Source: Chitinophaga ginsengisegetis (GTDB taxonomy: Bacteria; Bacteroidota; Bacteroidia; Chitinophagales; Chitinophagaceae). Taken from it: 64,000 bases of DNA. The notes under the pieces are model-generated. The model was not told where the DNA came from and ran no database searches. It saw nothing but the letters and a program-made list of their open reading frames with translations. This document shows, one piece after another, positions 43,319-50,729 of the stretch; the stretch's first letter is position 1, and each line of letters begins with the position of its first letter. The translations under genes and the position numbers were made by a program. The stretch spans positions 1 through 64,000 of the forward strand of contig NZ_FUZZ01000006.1 in assembly GCF_900168065.1 (NCBI RefSeq). The letters are read 5' to 3'.

Positions 43319-44722
43319 ATGAACAAAATGCTATTGCTATTGATCACCGGCGGCATTTTCACTTCCTGTGTGAAGAACCCGCTCAGTGGTTATCAAAGCC
43401 AGGAACGCGCCATCATCTCTTTCCGGCTGCCGGAAGGCCAGGTGGGTACTTCAGAGATAGTAAACGGAGCAGATTCTGCTACCGTTACCGTTTGGGTAGA
43501 AGATGATGCGGACCTGAGCGCCGTCAGTCCTTTGGTAATGGTGTCTAAAAACGCTACGGTACTGCCGGCGCCGGGCGTGAAGGTGGATTTTTCTGCCAAC
43601 AATAACCGTTATGCTTACCGGGTTACTTCCGAATCAGGGGAGCAAAAATACTGGTATGTGCGCATCCTGAAAAAGAACCAGGCCACAACCGGCCCGCGTT
43701 TGCAACTGCTGCAGAACAATGGTAAGTGGAACCCGGCGGTAACGGTATACAGCGATCTTGATTACAACGATTATCTCACGCGCTACCAGGGCTGGAACGG
43801 CGGCGATGGCTGCTACTCGGTATTACTGCCGGATGGCCGCCTCTTATGGTCATTCCAGGATAGCTTCTTCGGACAGGTAAGCGCCGACCGTAACCGCACC
43901 AACAACGTGATGCTCCGCAACGCTGCACACCTGCAACTGGATACCTCATTGCAAAGCTTTGTTCAGCTTAACCCCGGTTCAGGCAATGCCAGTCAAACCT
44001 GGATCAAATATGGCACCGCTCCTGAAGACCAGGACTGGTACTGGCCCGGCGCCGGACAGGTATATAATAATAAAGTGCAGATGCTGTTAAGTCATGTTAA
44101 GAAAACCGGCAGCGGCACCTGGGATTTTGCACACGTAAGCACAGATCTCGCTATTTTCGATTTGCCTTCCATGCAGCTGAACCAGTTGATCCAGGATAAA
44201 GATGTACTCAGTAACTACAGCGCCGGCAGCATGAAAGCCCCCGACGGCTATACGTATATGTACAGCACCGAAAATGGTTTTCTCACCTCCTCTATGTACG
44301 TAGCACGCGCCGCTAATCATGATCTGACAGGAACCTGGGAATATTACAACGGAACCGGATGGAGTACCACCCCGGTAAAGTACAATGTTTGTAATGACAT
44401 CAGCCAGCCGAATGTGTTTTATAAAAATGGGAAGTATTACCTCGTATCACAGCAAATTATCTTCGGACTGGATATCTATATTCTTGAATCAAATACGCCG
44501 GTAGGGCCGTGGACGAATAAGCGGACACTATACCATATCCCGGATCAATACAGCGTAGGTTTCATCAGTTATAATTCGTTTGTGCATCATGCATTAAGCA
44601 GGGAAGGGGAGTTGGTGATTTCTTACAATATCAATCCTACTGATTTTTCTACCAACTTCAACAGTCCTGGTAGTGCAGACAGGTACCGGCCGTATTTTGT
44701 ACGGGTGTTTAACTGGCAATAG
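43319..44722 (+). CDS. Beta-propeller surface lipoprotein (DUF5005/DUF4185-like)
   Basis: This 467-residue lipoprotein (IFTSC, Cys17) starts with a small Ig-like domain (about 25-120). A region follows that resembles the five-bladed propeller of DUF4185/DUF5005 proteins: WNGGDGCYSVLLPDGRLLWS, then SFFGQVSADRNRTNN and QPNVFYKNGKYYLVSQQI. Such proteins resemble GH43/GH117-type propellers and are thought to bind or cleave glycans, but I see no certain catalytic triad. It closes block 2 and is the only candidate enzyme in it. Confidence 0.75.
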   Translation: MNKMLLLLITGGIFTSCVKNPLSGYQSQERAIISFRLPEGQVGTSEIVNGADSATVTVWVEDDADLSAVSPLVMVSKNATVLPAPGVKVDFSANNNRYAYRVTSESGEQKYWYVRILKKNQATTGPRLQLLQNNGKWNPAVTVYSDLDYNDYLTRYQGWNGGDGCYSVLLPDGRLLWSFQDSFFGQVSADRNRTNNVMLRNAAHLQLDTSLQSFVQLNPGSGNASQTWIKYGTAPEDQDWYWPGAGQVYNNKVQMLLSHVKKTGSGTWDFAHVSTDLAIFDLPSMQLNQLIQDKDVLSNYSAGSMKAPDGYTYMYSTENGFLTSSMYVARAANHDLTGTWEYYNGTGWSTTPVKYNVCNDISQPNVFYKNGKYYLVSQQIIFGLDIYILESNTPVGPWTNKRTLYHIPDQYSVGFISYNSFVHHALSREGELVISYNINPTDFSTNFNSPGSADRYRPYFVRVFNWQ

Positions 44723-44831
44723 TATTTCCCTGGAAAATTGGCTTTATTTTCGCTCTTTTATATGAATTCCGGAAAATAGAGTGAAATTAAAAGGCTTTTT
44801 ACCATTGCTATTCCTTAAATAATTTAAAAAG

Positions 44832-44872
44832 GTGAGCGGCATTTATACAATGATGTATTGAATGCCGTTCAC
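44832..44872 (+). terminator. Long hairpin after block 2
   Basis: GTGAGCGGCATT (44832-44843) pairs with AATGCCGTTCAC (44861-44872), 12 bp with one G-T pair. Inside it ATACA/TGTAT adds a second short stem. The right arm continues TCACTTTT. It stands 110 bases after the last gene of block 2 and may end its transcript. The T tract is short, so a processing or regulatory hairpin is also possible. Confidence 0.5.
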
Positions 44873-44973
44873 TCACTTTTAGCACCCCTGTTTCACTTAT
44901 AGGGTCGTATAGTCTACAACGCCGGATATTTTTTCGTCTGTAAAGCCCTGTGGTAAAGGGTCCTGTGATCAAG

Positions 44974-44995
44974 TCCACGTCCCCTCCACGTCCCC
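44974..44995 (+). repeat. Two exact copies of an 11-bp GC-rich repeat
   Basis: TCCACGTCCCC occurs twice head to tail, followed by TCTGG. It lies about 260 bases upstream of the Oar-like receptor and next to another array with the same 11-bp period. The role is unknown; short tandem repeats like this can also vary in copy number by slippage. Confidence 0.7.
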
Positions 44996-45008
44996 TCTGG
45001 GTTATCTC

Positions 45009-45052
45009 CATGTATTAAGCATGTACTAAGTATATGCTAAGCGTATGCAAAG
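45009..45052 (+). repeat. Four-copy degenerate 11-bp tandem repeat
   Basis: The units are CATGTATTAAG, CATGTACTAAG, TATATGCTAAG and CGTATGCAAAG, head to tail with no gap. The 11-bp period places each copy on nearly the same face of the DNA, as in arrays bound by an oligomeric regulator. It lies about 205 bases upstream of the receptor start. Confidence 0.65.
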
Positions 45053-45256
45053 TAACCATGAAGCACCTTGCAGCCAATGTTTAAGCACGCTCTGTTCAGC
45101 GTGTAATTCCCGTTAATTATATATATGTATACTGCATCTGCCTAACGTTTTATTTTACTACTAAGATGAGTACCCATAGCTATCCTGTGTAAAATTTGTT
45201 AATAAAAGGTTACGAAAAAACGATACATTCATAGTCAACCAAAATCAACTGCTGCT

Positions 45257-48200
45257 ATGAGAAATCCAGTTCTTACCGGATGCCTTATTCTGTTATGCCT
45301 GTTTATAAGCATACTAACCCATGCGCAGGTAACCACTGCCACCCTGAGTGGTACTATTCAAAGTAAGGAAGGCAAACCACTGGCCGGCGCCACCGTAAAA
45401 ATTGAATACCGCGAAGCGGGCATCAGCAAAGTCATTATTACCCAGAATAATGGCTCCTTCCAGGTACCTAACCTCCGGGTAGGCGGGCCTTACAAAGTGA
45501 CCGCTTCTTTCGTGGGTTATTCAGAAAAATCGGAAGAGAATATTTTCCTTGAACTGGGGCAAAACACAGCGCTGGACTTACAACTGGAACTCAGCTCTGC
45601 TAACCTGTCGGCCATCACTGTTACCGGCCGTTCCAAAATTTTTGACAACCAGCGTACAGGCGCCTCTTCCAATATCAGTTCACGGCAATTGCGTCAATTG
45701 CCAACCATTTCCCGCTCTGCGGACGATTTTACGAGGCTCACTCCCTCCGCTTCCGCAACGATCAACGGTACCTCTTTCGCCGGCCGCAACGGGCAATACA
45801 ACAACTATTCACTCGATGGCGCCGTATTCAATAATCCCTTTGGCCTGGATGCGCCTACACCCGGCGGACAAACAGGCGCTCAACCCATTTCCCTGGACGC
45901 TATCGACCAGATACAGGTGAACCTGGCGCCCTATGATGTAACCCAGGCGGGCTTCACCGGCGCCGGCGTTAATACCGTTACCAAATCAGGTACCAATACT
46001 TTCGGCGGTACCGTTTATGGTTTTTATCGCAACCAGGGCATGACCGGCAAAAAAGTGGACGGCAACAAAATCGCGGTACCCGACCTCACACAGCTACAGG
46101 CCGGCTTTGCAGTGGGAGGCGCCATTGTCAAAAATAAACTTTACTATTTCGCCAATTTTGAAACGGAACAACGGGAAGATGCCGCCAGCAGCTATGTGGC
46201 CCGCACTGCCAGCAACGGCAACAATAACAATACTTCCCGTGTGCTGGAATCAGACCTGATAGCCGTAAGCGATATCCTGCGGGATAAATTCGACTATGAA
46301 ACCGGTCCCTGGCAAGGTTTTAATCTCAAGCAAAAAAATTATAAGTGGCTGGCAAAACTGGATTGGGTAATCAACGAAAATCATAGCCTCGCTTTTACCT
46401 ATAACGGTTTGCAGGCAACGAAAGAAAAACCAGCCCATCCCAACGCCATCCGCGATCGTGGCCCCGATTACCAAACCTTGCAATTCAGGAATTCCGGTTA
46501 TGAAATCGAAAATAGATTGCAGTCGTTCGGTGCCGAGTTGAAGTCCAACTTCGGCAACCACTACGCCAATAAGCTGAGAGCGGTGTATACCACCTTCAAG
46601 GATAAGAGAACGCCTTTCTCGGAACCCTTTCCGGTACTGAATATTACCAAGTATGGTACCATGTACATCGTAGCCGGGCATGAACCGTTTTCCATCAACA
46701 ACCGGCTGAACCAGGACGCCTTCCAGGTAACAGATAATTTCAATATCATTCTTCCAAAACATACTATTACGGTTGGAGGATCTTATGAGTCCTTTAAATT
46801 CGGGAACTCGTTTAACCTCACCGGTTATGGCGCCACCCTTTTCAGTGATGCGGATATCCAGGTTTTCAAAGACAGCGTTCCGGTGAGCGGCAAATATGTT
46901 TTTGGCGCATATCCCCTGGATGTTGATGTAGCGGCCGCAAGAGCCGCAGGCGCCGCCGATAAATGGAACTGGTATTACATCACTGTGGCACAGTTATCAG
47001 CCTATTTGCAGGATGAATGGAAAGCGTCCGATAACCTGCGCGTTACCTTCGGTCTCCGGATGGACATTCCGCTTTATATGAATTCCTCTTTTCAATCGCC
47101 GGACGGCAAAAAAACTTCGCCAACCATTCCTAATAATGATAACCTGACCCTCTTTGATGAACACGGAGAACCGGTTACAAACGGCCAGGGGAAACAACTG
47201 GATAATACCAGGCTTCCTTCGTCCAAGCCCCTGTTATCCCCGAGGGTTGGTTTCAACTGGGATGTAAAAGCCGACAAGAGCCTGCAGTTAAGAGGCGGTT
47301 CCGGTCTCTTTACCGGCCGCTTTCCGTTTGTTTGGATTGGTAACCAGATCGGTAACCCCACTTCCGGTTTTTATTGTGCCACCGACCGCGATTTTAAATG
47401 GCCGCAGATCTGGCGGACCAACATAGGCGCCGATATCAGAGCCGGACTGGGAACTATTTTCAGTGTGGATGTAGCCTACTCGAAAGATGTAAACGCCATG
47501 ATGGTAAGAAACTACAAACTGGGTACGCCTACCGGGTCATTGAACAGCGGCATCGGTGATACACGAAGCATTTATAAAGACACCGACAAAGGCGCTGTGA
47601 ATGCGTATATTTTCACCAATACAAAAACAGGCGACCAGTTCAATACCAGCTTCACCGTTCAGAAAACGTTCAGCAACAACCTGTTTTTATACGGCGCCTA
47701 TAATTACCTGGTGTCGCGCGATGCAAGCTCTATTTCAGCAGAGATCAGCGGCGACGCATTCGACCGGAACCCTATTCTCAATAACGCCAACGAGGCCAGG
47801 AATACGCCTTCCCTCTATGGAAACACGCACCGCTTCGTAGTAGCCGCCAGCAAAAAGTTCAACTACGGAAAAGGTAAATATGCCACCACCGTTTCCCTCT
47901 TCGGTAACTGGAGCAGTGGCAACCGCTTCGCCTATATCTATGGAGGAGACATCAACAACGATGGTACTACCAGCAACGACCTGCTCTACGTTCCAAAGAA
48001 TAGCGAAATCGACTTAATGCAGTTTGCACCCCTTACTGACGTAAACGGTGTAGTGCAGAATGCCGCAGCCCAGAAAGCAGCGTATAAAGCATTCATCGAA
48101 CAGGATCATTACCTGAGAAGCCGGCGGGGGATGTATACCGAAAAATATGCAGGAGTAAGTCCCTGGTTCAGCCAGGTGGATATGCGCGTATTACAGGACT

Positions 48201-48460
48201 TTTATTTTAAAACCGGGGAGAAAATCAGGACGGTGCAAATCAGCCTGGATGTAGTTAACCTCGGTAACCTGATCAGCAGTAAATGGGGAGTCCGGAAGTA
48301 TGCGAGCAACTCGGGGTATTTCCAGCCGATATCTGTGACCGGCGTAACCAATGGAGTACCCACTTACCAGTTCGATCCTTCCTTGAAAGAAACCTTCATT
48401 GCCAGCCCGGATTTGTTAAGCCGCTGGCAAACGCAGCTGGGGTTGCGGTTTATTTTCTAG
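45257..48460 (+). CDS. Oar-like TonB-dependent receptor
   Basis: This 1067-residue outer-membrane receptor has a signal peptide (to LTHAQ) and a carboxypeptidase-regulatory-like domain (about 25-115, TLSGTIQSKEGKPLAGATV). A plug follows with RQLPTISRSADDFTRLTP, NGQYNNYSLDGAVFNNPFG and GAGVNTVTKSGTNTFGGTVYG, ahead of a large barrel ending LGLRFIF. These signatures are those of the Oar family rather than SusC, and no SusD gene is near. Oar proteins have been linked to protein uptake and social traits in Myxococcus and to OmpA-like roles elsewhere. The ligand here is unknown. It is a single-gene unit. Confidence 0.92.
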   Translation: MRNPVLTGCLILLCLFISILTHAQVTTATLSGTIQSKEGKPLAGATVKIEYREAGISKVIITQNNGSFQVPNLRVGGPYKVTASFVGYSEKSEENIFLELGQNTALDLQLELSSANLSAITVTGRSKIFDNQRTGASSNISSRQLRQLPTISRSADDFTRLTPSASATINGTSFAGRNGQYNNYSLDGAVFNNPFGLDAPTPGGQTGAQPISLDAIDQIQVNLAPYDVTQAGFTGAGVNTVTKSGTNTFGGTVYGFYRNQGMTGKKVDGNKIAVPDLTQLQAGFAVGGAIVKNKLYYFANFETEQREDAASSYVARTASNGNNNNTSRVLESDLIAVSDILRDKFDYETGPWQGFNLKQKNYKWLAKLDWVINENHSLAFTYNGLQATKEKPAHPNAIRDRGPDYQTLQFRNSGYEIENRLQSFGAELKSNFGNHYANKLRAVYTTFKDKRTPFSEPFPVLNITKYGTMYIVAGHEPFSINNRLNQDAFQVTDNFNIILPKHTITVGGSYESFKFGNSFNLTGYGATLFSDADIQVFKDSVPVSGKYVFGAYPLDVDVAAARAAGAADKWNWYYITVAQLSAYLQDEWKASDNLRVTFGLRMDIPLYMNSSFQSPDGKKTSPTIPNNDNLTLFDEHGEPVTNGQGKQLDNTRLPSSKPLLSPRVGFNWDVKADKSLQLRGGSGLFTGRFPFVWIGNQIGNPTSGFYCATDRDFKWPQIWRTNIGADIRAGLGTIFSVDVAYSKDVNAMMVRNYKLGTPTGSLNSGIGDTRSIYKDTDKGAVNAYIFTNTKTGDQFNTSFTVQKTFSNNLFLYGAYNYLVSRDASSISAEISGDAFDRNPILNNANEARNTPSLYGNTHRFVVAASKKFNYGKGKYATTVSLFGNWSSGNRFAYIYGGDINNDGTTSNDLLYVPKNSEIDLMQFAPLTDVNGVVQNAAAQKAAYKAFIEQDHYLRSRRGMYTEKYAGVSPWFSQVDMRVLQDFYFKTGEKIRTVQISLDVVNLGNLISSKWGVRKYASNSGYFQPISVTGVTNGVPTYQFDPSLKETFIASPDLLSRWQTQLGLRFIF

Positions 48461-48499
48461 CGAAGCAGGGTTGGCAGGAATCTTTAAATAAGTAAGCAA

Positions 48500-48537
48500 A
48501 AAGAAGCTACCTCGTTAATAAATGAGGTAGCTTCTTT
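48500..48537. terminator. Strong bidirectional intrinsic terminator
   Basis: A perfect 14-bp stem, AAAGAAGCTACCTC (48500-48513) and GAGGTAGCTTCTTT (48524-48537), encloses a 10-base AT-rich loop. T-rich DNA follows on the plus side. It lies between the convergent receptor and SIMPL genes and can serve both. Confidence 0.85.
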
Positions 48538-48585
48538 CTTTATGTTTGCTTTAGTTATTTGGGATAACAATGAATGACAGGCCGG

Positions 48586-49194
48586 CTACTCTATCAGGAA
48601 TTTAACAGACAGATAGTAGTATTGATCTGTAATCGGCCTGTAAGTGAGGTTTTCTTCAGATCCTGGTTCAGGAGAACTAAGATCTGTCACCGTAATAGCC
48701 GCGCCTAGTTTTCTATTGATTGCCTTTGCAATGCTGGCGGCCTTTTCTTTGCTGTCGCTAAATGCGGTCTCATACAGTTTTTTACTGTCTTTAACAGGCT
48801 TAAATTTTGACCTCGTGCTTATTATATTAACTACAACTCCGTTTGCTAATTTTGCAACTTTTAAAAGTTCATCTTTGGAGCGGGTTTCAAATGTGTATAA
48901 GCTGCCTTCCCTGTAATATTGCAACGTCTGATAACCCATTTTATCTTCTTTAAACCGGCTTTCCTCAAAACCTGCTGCTTTAGCCTGGGCAAAGAATGCC
49001 TTCTTAATATCTTCATAAGTTTTTTTTCCATCATCTTCTCTCAGTTCGTCTATTATGGCAAAATCTATCAGGTAGGATTCAACTTCCCGGTCTATTTTGG
49101 CAATACCCCTCACTTCGATAGAGCTTTCCTTTTCCTGGGAGTAGCCATTTAATGCTGCAAACAATATCATTGCAGCCAGTAGTATTTTTTTCAT
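48586..49194 (-). CDS. SIMPL-domain (DUF541) periplasmic protein
   Basis: This 202-residue protein has a signal peptide (MKKILLAAMILFAALNGYSQ) and a SIMPL/DUF541 domain. The typical first strand IEVRGIAKIDREVESYLIDF, the central YQTLQYYREGSLYTFETRSKDELLKVAKLANG and the closing KEKAASIAKAINRKLGAAI are visible. SIMPL proteins (such as YggE and BP26) are periplasmic or surface oligomers tied to stress tolerance, with no known reaction. It is the last gene of a minus-strand group, 33 bases after the membrane protein gene. Confidence 0.88.
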   Translation of the reverse strand: MKKILLAAMILFAALNGYSQEKESSIEVRGIAKIDREVESYLIDFAIIDELREDDGKKTYEDIKKAFFAQAKAAGFEESRFKEDKMGYQTLQYYREGSLYTFETRSKDELLKVAKLANGVVVNIISTRSKFKPVKDSKKLYETAFSDSKEKAASIAKAINRKLGAAITVTDLSSPEPGSEENLTYRPITDQYYYLSVKFLIE

Positions 49195-49227
49195 TGGTTT
49201 ATTTTTGACTTACTGGAAAATATATAC

Positions 49228-49653
49228 TTATGCGATCGTAAATATTAAAGAAGCTGCGATCATCCATACGCCTACGATAATGCCCAGTATTCCGAGCTTC
49301 CCTTGTTTTGGAGCAATTTTCGCCCTGATCTGTACTGCCTTTTCCATGGCTTTTTCACTTTTGGAAAGGAATAATTTGGTGATGAGCGGATATCCGAGTA
49401 AAAAACCCAGGCAGGCTTCTACCAGGCTGCCCGCCACTAACGTTCCCCACCAGATGGGCGCTGCTGTAAGCCAGCCCATATGCAGTACGGCGGTTACTAT
49501 GCCCCAGATTCCCCAGAAACAGAAAATAATTCCTATCCATCCCTGGTATGGTTCCACTTTTTCCAGCAGTTCCTTTGCGTTGGGCTTTCTTGACAGTAAC
49601 AGGGAAGGGACAGCGATGATGCTTAATAAGATCAATGAGATTCCGTAAATCAT
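49228..49653 (-). CDS. Four-helix membrane protein of unknown function
   Basis: This 141-residue protein has about four membrane helices (roughly 3-19, 41-58, 63-86 and 118-140). A charged cytoplasmic stretch after helix 3 (LSKSEKAMEKAVQIRAKIAPKQG) separates them. A WIGIIFCFWGIWGIV block and GTLVAGSLVEACLGFLLGYPL are distinctive, but I cannot name a family. It starts five bases after the zinc-ribbon gene stop, so the two are surely co-transcribed and probably work together. Confidence 0.8.
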   Translation of the reverse strand: MIYGISLILLSIIAVPSLLLSRKPNAKELLEKVEPYQGWIGIIFCFWGIWGIVTAVLHMGWLTAAPIWWGTLVAGSLVEACLGFLLGYPLITKLFLSKSEKAMEKAVQIRAKIAPKQGKLGILGIIVGVWMIAASLIFTIA

Positions 49654-49658
49654 AGTTA

Positions 49659-50000
49659 TTATTTTTTAGTATTAGAAATGAAAATTGCGAAAATGATGAA
49701 CAGCATTACCAGGCCGGAACCGGTAAACAGGTACCAGGGGATCTTTGCCTGTTTTTTAAGGTCGCCGGCTTTTGCATGTAAGTCAGGCGGCATTTCGTTG
49801 CTGGTTAGGGCCTGCCGGCAATTGCTGCAAATGCTGTAAGTTTTTTTATAAACGGGGAATGCAGGGATCCAGAACACATGGAAGTAAACGCAGCTCGTTT
49901 GTATGTACAAACTTTTCCTTTGTGAACAATGATTGCAGGAGTGCTGGTGCACAGGCTCCAGGCTGATCTTCTTTTCCCTTATTCCAAAAAAAACTATCAT
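49659..50000 (-). CDS. Zinc-ribbon protein with C-terminal membrane helix
   Basis: This 113-residue protein carries two C-x-x-C pairs (Cys22/Cys25 and Cys58/Cys61) flanking WIPAFPVYKKTYSICSNC, a zinc-ribbon pattern. A single membrane helix follows at about 88-108 (YLFTGSGLVMLFIIFAIFIS). The zinc domain should face the cytosol. Small proteins of this kind are common in Bacteroidota and have no known role. It is directly followed by the four-helix protein and preceded, after 87 bases, by the two-component genes. Confidence 0.8.
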   Translation of the reverse strand: MIVFFGIREKKISLEPVHQHSCNHCSQRKSLYIQTSCVYFHVFWIPAFPVYKKTYSICSNCRQALTSNEMPPDLHAKAGDLKKQAKIPWYLFTGSGLVMLFIIFAIFISNTKK

Positions 50001-50087
50001 GCTGTTTTATTTGAAACAAAGGTAGACCTGCACGTTGTGGGCAACAACATGGTTTCCAGTGAAAATCAATACCCTGTTTTCAGGGGG

Positions 50088-50729
50088 TTAGTTGAGTAGT
50101 CCCAGCTTGACGGCATACCGGGTGAGTCCTGCCAGGTTGCGTACTTTTAATTTGAGGATAAGTGTTTTGCGGTAGCTTTCAATGGTGTGTTTGCTTAAAA
50201 AGAGTTTATCGGCAATTTCCTGGGTGGTGTATTCTTCTGCAATTAATTTCAGTACATCCTTTTCCCGCGAGGTAAGCATTTCAAGGGTTTCTTTTTCCTT
50301 ATAGAAAGCACTGTTGAGGTAACTCTGTTTTACGGCGTCTGAAAAGTATTTTTCACCTTTCAGGATCATTTTAATCGCTTTAAGAAATTCGTCTGAATCT
50401 GCGTTTTTTGATAAAAAGCCATCTACCTGGTGCTGAATAAGGGCATCAATCATGTTATTGTCCGTATGCATGCTTACCACCAGTGTGCTGATTTCCGGTC
50501 TTTTTTCTTTGATGTGATTATTAAGCGTTATGCCATCCACATCCGGCATACTGATATCCGTGATTACCAGGTCTACCTGCTCCTCCGGATGCTGATCCAG
50601 GTAATTCATCACCAGTTTGCCATTGTGTGCATAATACAGAACATGCAGGTCGCTCTCTTTTTCTATGAGCCTGATAAGACCTTCCAGGAATAATTTGTGA
50701 TCATCTGCTAGAATAATATTATGCTTCAT
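50088..50729 (-). CDS. NarL/LuxR-type response regulator
   Basis: This 213-residue regulator has a receiver domain (Asp9/Asp10, phospho-acceptor Asp58 in VITDISMPDVDG). It also has a C-terminal LuxR-type helix-turn-helix at about 148-208 (TSREKDVLKLIAEEYTTQEI, then LSKHTIESYRK). Its start overlaps the kinase gene by 11 bases, so the two form a pair. The downstream zinc-ribbon, membrane and SIMPL genes may be targets or operon members. Confidence 0.93.
   Translation of the reverse strand: MKHNIILADDHKLFLEGLIRLIEKESDLHVLYYAHNGKLVMNYLDQHPEEQVDLVITDISMPDVDGITLNNHIKEKRPEISTLVVSMHTDNNMIDALIQHQVDGFLSKNADSDEFLKAIKMILKGEKYFSDAVKQSYLNSAFYKEKETLEMLTSREKDVLKLIAEEYTTQEIADKLFLSKHTIESYRKTLILKLKVRNLAGLTRYAVKLGLLN

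Larger units (their letters stand above)
44723..45256. other. Gene-free region between block 2 and the Oar-like receptor
   Basis: No credible gene lies in these 534 bases. They hold a hairpin near the end of block 2 (44832-44872), two copies of an 11-bp GC-rich repeat (44974-44995) and a four-copy degenerate 11-bp repeat (45009-45052). About 200 bases of AT-rich DNA then lead to the receptor start. The promoter of the receptor should be in the last part, but no full consensus was found. Confidence 0.6.

Noticed and set aside
44808..45011. 67-codon minus-strand frame in the gene-free region
   Set aside because: It crosses the hairpin and the repeats and its product has no recognisable pattern.
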